16,702 nt of DNA from assembly GCA_934659475.1 (NCBI GenBank), contig CAKUHX010000014.1, positions 1 through 16,702 of the forward strand, read 5' to 3'. Each line of letters begins with the position of its first letter. The first letter of the stretch is position 1. The translations under genes were made by a program, and so were the position numbers. Under the pieces are notes generated by a model. That model searched no databases. It had not been told where the DNA came from and saw only the letters and a program-made list of their open reading frames with translations. Positions 13,457 through 16,702 of this stretch are shown in pieces. Source of the stretch: an uncultured Oscillospiraceae bacterium. GTDB taxonomy: Bacteria > Bacillota > Clostridia > Oscillospirales > Oscillospiraceae.

Positions 13457-14233
13457 TCAATGCTTCTCTTTGTCCTGCCGGATCAGCAGCTTCAGCGCCT
13501 CTATCCCCACGCGCACCGCGGTGGTGGTGTCATCATCCTCCTTCTGGTCCAGGCCGGCCTTCTCCCGCTCCTGGTTCCAGATCACATGGAAACAGGAGCC
13601 GCACCGCACCCTGCGGGCGGCAGCCACGGCAAACAGGGCCGCGGACTCCATCTCAGAGGCCAGCACGCCAAGGCGCTTCCACGCCTCCCACTTCTGCTCC
13701 AGCTCGTAGGACACGGGCATGCGTCCGGGGGAATGCTGTCCATAGAAGGAGTCCTTGCACTGTACGACCCCTGCCTTCCAGGGCAGGCCCAGGTCCTTCG
13801 CCGCCTGCACCAGAGCGCAGGTCACCCCGAAGTCGGGCACAGCGGGCCACTCGATGGGTGCGTACTCCCGGCTGGTCCCCTCCATGCGCACCGCGCCGGT
13901 GGCCACCACAACATCCCCGCTCTGCACGTCCAGGTCGATGCCGCCACAGGTGCCAACGCGGATGAAGGTGTGCGCGCCCAAGTTGGCCAGCTCCTCCATA
14001 GCGATGGAGGCGGAGGGGCCTCCGATACCGGTGGAGACCACGCTGACTTTCTCCCCCAGCAGGGTCCCGGTCCAGGTCTCATACTCCCGGTTTGTCTTGA
14101 CATGGACGGGGTCGTCGAAATACTGGGCGATCGCCCTGCACCGGCCGGGATCACCGGGCAGGATGCAGTAGCTGCCCACATCCCCCTTCCTGCACTGGAT
14201 ATGGAATTGAACTGTACGCTCTTTCTCGTTCAT
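13457..14233 (-). CDS. udp: Uridine phosphorylase
   Basis: Splits uridine (and related nucleosides) with phosphate into uracil and ribose-1-phosphate in pyrimidine salvage; a cytoplasmic NP-I family enzyme, hexameric in known cases. The 258-residue length fits E. coli Udp (253). Visible are LPGDPGR (25-31, phosphate binding), [16 protein letters not shown] (67-82), RVGTCGGI (92-99, with a phosphate-binding arginine) and SEMESAALF (193-201, ribose-binding glutamate). The ATG at 14233 has AAAGGAG 9 nt upstream; a longer frame to 14278 adds 15 residues without family support. A TATAAT promoter-like element lies upstream and a strong hairpin just downstream, so it is probably monocistronic. Other NP-I specificities (purine nucleoside, AMP nucleosidase) fit less well. 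Confidence 0.9.
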   Translation of the reverse strand: MNEKERTVQFHIQCRKGDVGSYCILPGDPGRCRAIAQYFDDPVHVKTNREYETWTGTLLGEKVSVVSTGIGGPSASIAMEELANLGAHTFIRVGTCGGIDLDVQSGDVVVATGAVRMEGTSREYAPIEWPAVPDFGVTCALVQAAKDLGLPWKAGVVQCKDSFYGQHSPGRMPVSYELEQKWEAWKRLGVLASEMESAALFAVAAARRVRCGSCFHVIWNQEREKAGLDQKEDDDTTTAVRVGIEALKLLIRQDKEKH

Positions 14234-14286
14234 CGATCGGCGCTCCTTTCTGGAACAGCGGAGCCCATGGCCCCGCATTTTTTATT

Positions 14287-14315
14287 ATTATAGCTGTTTT
14301 CTCCATCTGATGCAA
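14287..14315 (-). promoter_or_regulatory. udp: Sigma-A-type promoter of udp
   Basis: On the reverse strand TTGCAT (14315-14310, 3 of 6) precedes a perfect TATAAT (14292-14287) by 17 bp. Transcription would begin near 14280, about 47 nt before the udp ATG. The -10 is strong and the -35 weak. Confidence 0.5.
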
Positions 14316-14333
14316 GTTATCCGCCCCCTGTTC

Positions 14334-14362
14334 TTGTCAAAATGCTAAAAGTGCGGTATAAT
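14334..14362 (+). promoter_or_regulatory. Sigma-A promoter P1 of the unknown secreted-protein gene
   Basis: TTGTCA (14334-14339, 5 of 6), a 17-bp spacer and a perfect TATAAT (14357-14362). It points away from the udp promoter, whose -35 is 18 bp upstream. Confidence 0.75.
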
Positions 14363-14402
14363 AATGATCGCATCCGGGGCATTTTTCGCTGTCGATCACA
14401 TC

Positions 14403-14431
14403 TTGCGATCTCTGCCGCGATATGATATAAT
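14403..14431 (+). promoter_or_regulatory. Extended -10 promoter P2 of the unknown secreted-protein gene
   Basis: TTGCGA (14403-14408, 4 of 6), a 17-bp spacer and a perfect TATAAT (14426-14431) preceded by TGA, an extended -10. It lies 69 bp downstream of P1. A 7-bp inverted repeat (GATCGCA 14366-14372, TGCGATC 14404-14410) links the P1 start region to this -35. Confidence 0.65.
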
Positions 14432-14459
14432 ACAGTGTTATTGTGTTCATTTTCTGTTT

Positions 14460-14480
14460 TCCCCGCTCCCGCAGCGGGGA
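14460..14480 (+). promoter_or_regulatory. Leader hairpin before the unknown secreted-protein gene
   Basis: TCCCCGCT (14460-14467) pairs with AGCGGGGA (14473-14480) around a 5-nt loop, within the leader of both P1 and P2 transcripts and 12 nt before the AAAGGAGG binding site. A short ATTTTA run follows. It could act as a weak attenuator or a stabilising 5' stem; the sequence does not decide. Confidence 0.4.
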
Positions 14481-14508
14481 GCATTTTAAAGGAAAGGAGG
14501 GACACACC

Positions 14509-15222
14509 TTGAAGAAAAGAGGTATCCTTTTGGGCGCCGGGCTGCTGGCCGCCGGCCTGTTCCTGGGCACCCTGTGTCCCCCCGGTATCCTGCCCTGGTC
14601 ACCCAAGCAGGACCCCCAGGTCAACCGGGTATTCTCCAACCTTACGGTCACTGATGCCGCCAATTTCGCCGTCTCCGGCCAGGACAGCTCCTCTGCCCCC
14701 GCCCAGTTCAACAGCAAGGACAACTTCCTTCTGCTGGACAGCGCCTGCTCCGCGGCCCTCGCCATGCAGCAGCGGGACTGGGACGCCCTGTCCTCCTTTG
14801 TCCACCCGGAGCTGGGGGTGTCCTTTACGCCCTACTCCACGGTAGAGCCCGATGTGGACCTGAACTTCTCCGCCAAGCAGATCAAAAAGCTGGCCGAGGA
14901 CGACACCCCCTATGTCTGGGGCATGACCGACGGCAAGGGCGACCCTATCCAGATGACCATGCTGGATTATTTTGAGCGGTATGTCTATAATGTGGACTAC
15001 TGCCAGGCCCCTCAGATCGGCATCGACCGCATCATGGTATCCGGGAACGCCCTGGAGAATATTACGGACGCATATCCCGACTGCCGCTTTGTAGACTTCT
15101 GCTATCCATCCATCGACCCCGCCTACGGAGGAGCGGACTGGTGTTCTCTCAAGCTTGTGTTTCAGGCAATGGACGGGCATTGGTACCTGGTAGGCGTGGT
15201 CCACGGTGAGTGGACGGTTTGA
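14509..15222 (+). CDS. Unknown secreted or membrane-anchored protein
   Basis: I do not recognise a function. The 237-residue protein starts MKKRGILLGAG and has one hydrophobic segment (about 5-25), a signal peptide or N-terminal anchor. The cysteine after it (LGTLC) does not fit a lipobox well. The rest is soluble, with a region starting near LDSACSAALAMQQRDWDAL, then HPELGVSFTPY and a C-terminal SLKLVFQAMDGHWYLVGVVHGEWTV-type end whose last residues recall the closing beta strands of NTF2-like domains in other Firmicutes exported proteins. The start is TTG at 14509: AAAGGAGG lies 8 nt upstream and the signal sequence begins there, while an in-frame ATG at 14443 has no binding site. Two tandem promoters precede it and a terminator follows. 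Confidence 0.75.
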   Translation: MKKRGILLGAGLLAAGLFLGTLCPPGILPWSPKQDPQVNRVFSNLTVTDAANFAVSGQDSSSAPAQFNSKDNFLLLDSACSAALAMQQRDWDALSSFVHPELGVSFTPYSTVEPDVDLNFSAKQIKKLAEDDTPYVWGMTDGKGDPIQMTMLDYFERYVYNVDYCQAPQIGIDRIMVSGNALENITDAYPDCRFVDFCYPSIDPAYGGADWCSLKLVFQAMDGHWYLVGVVHGEWTV

Positions 15223-15233
15223 CCCTGACACAG

Positions 15234-15266
15234 ACGCCCTGCCGTTTTCATGCGGCGGGGCGTTTT
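15234..15266 (+). terminator. Terminator after the unknown secreted-protein gene
   Basis: ACGCCCTGCCG (15234-15244) pairs with CGGCGGGGCGT (15253-15263) through 11 positions including one G-U pair, around an 8-nt loop, and is followed by TTTT. It begins 11 nt after the stop and separates this gene from trkA. Confidence 0.8.
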
Positions 15267-15321
15267 CTCCACATCCCCATCCCTGCGGCCTGACCGCCGC
15301 AGACAGAAAGCAGGTGTTTTT

Positions 15322-16702
15322 TTGAAGATCATTATCGTGGGCAGCGGCAAGGTGGGCTATACTCTGGCCGAACAGCTTGTCCGGGAAAAGCACGATATCA
15401 CCGTTCTGGACCGGAAGGAGGAGGCACTGAAAAAGGTGTCCGATACTCTGGATCTCATGACGGTGCGGGGCAGCGGCGTGTCTGTCAACTGCCTGAGGGA
15501 GGCGGGGGCCGAGACGGCCGACGTCCTTGTGGCGGCCACCGACTCCGACGAGATCAACATGGTGTGCTGCCTGATGTCCAAAAATGTGGGCACCAAATAC
15601 ACCATCGCCCGCATCCGCGACCCGGAGTATACCGACGGCCTGGGCTCTCTCCAGCGCGACCTGGGCATCGACCTGATCATCAACCCGGAGAGCGCCACCG
15701 CCGCCGAGATCTCCCGCCTGCTGCGATTCCCCGCCGCCGCCAACATCGACAGCTTCTGCCGGGGCAAGGTGGAGCTGATGGGCTTCCGCCTGCAGGAAGG
15801 GGACTTTTTGGTGGGCAAGCCCCTGCGGGACCTGTCTGACCGGGTGAAAAAGCTGTCTCTGCTGTTCTGCGCCGCCCAGCGGGACGACGGGGTGATCATC
15901 CCCAACGGCGCCTTTGTGCCCCGGGCCGGGGACAAGCTGTATCTCATCGGCCGCCCGGGCAGCCTGGACCAGTTTTTCCGCACCCTGGGCCGCTATACCC
16001 CCAAGGTGAACAGCGTGTTCATCGCCGGCGGCGGAAAGATCTCCCTCTATCTGGCCCAGCTGCTGGAGCGCACCCGGGTGCAGGTAAAGATCCTGGAACG
16101 GGACGCCGACCGCTGCCGCCTGATCAGCGAACAGCTGCCCCGGTGCATGGTCATCCAGGGGGAGAGCAGCGACCAGCAGCTGCTGGAGTCGGAGCGGCTG
16201 TCCGCCTCCGACGCCTTCGTGGCCCTGACCGACCGGGACGAGGACAACCTGATCGTCTCTCTCTACGCCCTTCAGCAGGGGGTGGCCAAGGTGATCGCCA
16301 AGTCCAACGAGCAGAACTATGTGGGCATCGCCCAGTCCATCGGGCTGGACAGCGTCATCTCCCCCAAGCTGATCACCGCCCAGTATATCCTCCAGGTGGT
16401 GCGGGGGATGCAGAACTCCCAGGGCAGCGTGATGAACGCCCTGTACCGCATCGCCAACGGCGGGGCCGAGGCCATGGAGTTTATGGTAAGTCCCGCCACA
16501 AGGGGGCTGAACACCCCTCTGAAAAACCTGCATCTGCGCCCCGGCGTGCTCATCGCCGTGATCGCCCGGGGGGACGAGATCATCATCCCTGAGGGCTCCT
16601 CCCGTCTTCAGGCAGGGGACAGCGTGATCCTTGTCAGCCGCAACAGCGGGATCCTGGATCTCAACGACATCTTCCTTGCCGCCCCCGGGGCCGGTCAGGA
16701 GG
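15322..16702 (+). CDS. trkA: Trk potassium uptake regulator TrkA, 3' end cut by the window
   Basis: TrkA is the cytoplasmic NAD(H)-binding RCK subunit that gates the TrkH/KtrB-type K+ channel. About 460 codons are present with no stop before the edge; since E. coli TrkA is 458 residues, only a few are likely missing. Two repeated RCK modules are seen: the first opens with IIIVGSGKVG (3-12) and acid residue in TVLDRKEE, and the second with FIAGGGKISLYLAQLL and ILERDADRC; each is followed by an RCK-C (TrkA-C) segment, with GDKLYLIG and GDSVILVS near their ends. The start is TTG at 15322, the only start that keeps the first Rossmann strand; the AGGTG before it is a weak binding site. No promoter is obvious in the 55 nt after the preceding terminator. 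Confidence 0.93.
   Translation, partial: MKIIIVGSGKVGYTLAEQLVREKHDITVLDRKEEALKKVSDTLDLMTVRGSGVSVNCLREAGAETADVLVAATDSDEINMVCCLMSKNVGTKYTIARIRDPEYTDGLGSLQRDLGIDLIINPESATAAEISRLLRFPAAANIDSFCRGKVELMGFRLQEGDFLVGKPLRDLSDRVKKLSLLFCAAQRDDGVIIPNGAFVPRAGDKLYLIGRPGSLDQFFRTLGRYTPKVNSVFIAGGGKISLYLAQLLERTRVQVKILERDADRCRLISEQLPRCMVIQGESSDQQLLESERLSASDAFVALTDRDEDNLIVSLYALQQGVAKVIAKSNEQNYVGIAQSIGLDSVISPKLITAQYILQVVRGMQNSQGSVMNALYRIANGGAEAMEFMVSPATRGLNTPLKNLHLRPGVLIAVIARGDEIIIPEGSSRLQAGDSVILVSRNSGILDLNDIFLAAPGAGQE

Noticed and set aside
14363..14490. A 43-codon open frame starting ATG at 14364 between P1 and the exported-protein gene.
   Set aside because: It has no ribosome binding site, overlaps promoter P2 and the leader hairpin, and shows no recognisable sequence.
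14530..14585. A lipoprotein signal for the unknown exported protein.
   Set aside because: The residues before the cysteine (GTL) do not fit the usual L-[AS]-[GA]-C lipobox, so a plain signal peptide or anchor is more likely.
1..16702. CRISPR arrays, insertion sequences, phage genes, tRNA or rRNA genes and defence systems.
   Set aside because: Reading both strands gave no regularly spaced repeats, transposase motifs, or RNA gene signatures; the genes are ordinary chromosomal functions.

Overview
This is a 16.7 kb, high-GC stretch (by eye well above 55%) of a bacterial chromosome. It carries spore-specific genes (spoVAD, spoVAE), AGGAGG-type ribosome binding sites, TTGACA/TATAAT-type promoters and Hyd/Nuo-like flavin/iron-sulfur oxidoreductases. 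Together these suggest an endospore-forming, anaerobic, GC-rich member of the Clostridia, most like the Oscillospiraceae (Flavonifractor/Lawsonibacter-type gut bacteria). That placement is an inference from gene content and composition; no marker gene proves it. I see no insertion sequence, phage gene, CRISPR array, tRNA or rRNA.

Layout. (1) 1-103, minus: the start of a small zinc-ribbon-like protein cut by the window edge, with its own promoter. (2) 294-1671, plus: spoVAD-spoVAE, the dipicolinic-acid transport genes, ended by a symmetrical bidirectional terminator. (3) 1725-9965, minus: a long co-oriented block transcribed in the order rmlA, ansA, ushA-like nucleotidase, then hydC/nuoE-like, hydB/nuoF-like and a [2Fe-2S]/GltD-like/ferredoxin fusion. 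The last three look like one soluble electron-bifurcating complex without a hydrogenase subunit. (4) 9966-10301: a 336-bp divergent regulatory region with two extended -10 promoters, a 24-bp dyad between them and a direct repeat in the rmlA leader. (5) 10302-11396, plus: a SLOG/DUF1273 protein and QueH (queuosine synthesis), ended by a second symmetrical bidirectional terminator. (6) 11440-14233, minus: a Na+/phosphate cotransporter with a PhoU-like tail, and upstream of it uridine phosphorylase. (7) 14509-16702, plus: an unknown secreted or membrane-anchored protein behind two tandem promoters, a terminator, and trkA (K+ uptake regulator), cut by the right edge. Both of these last genes start with TTG.

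Functional picture. Most of the window is housekeeping: spore DPA loading, surface nucleotide hydrolysis (ushA-like), uridine salvage, asparagine breakdown, phosphate and potassium transport, dTDP-sugar precursor synthesis and tRNA queuosine. The least routine element is the three-gene flavoprotein complex at 1725-6005. It pairs a HydB/HydC-type NADH-FMN module with a GltD-like FAD/NAD(P) module rich in cysteines, so it probably couples NAD(H), NADP(H) and ferredoxin. The second point of interest is the dyad between rmlA and the SLOG-queH pair, which is close to but not a match for a Gram-positive LexA box.
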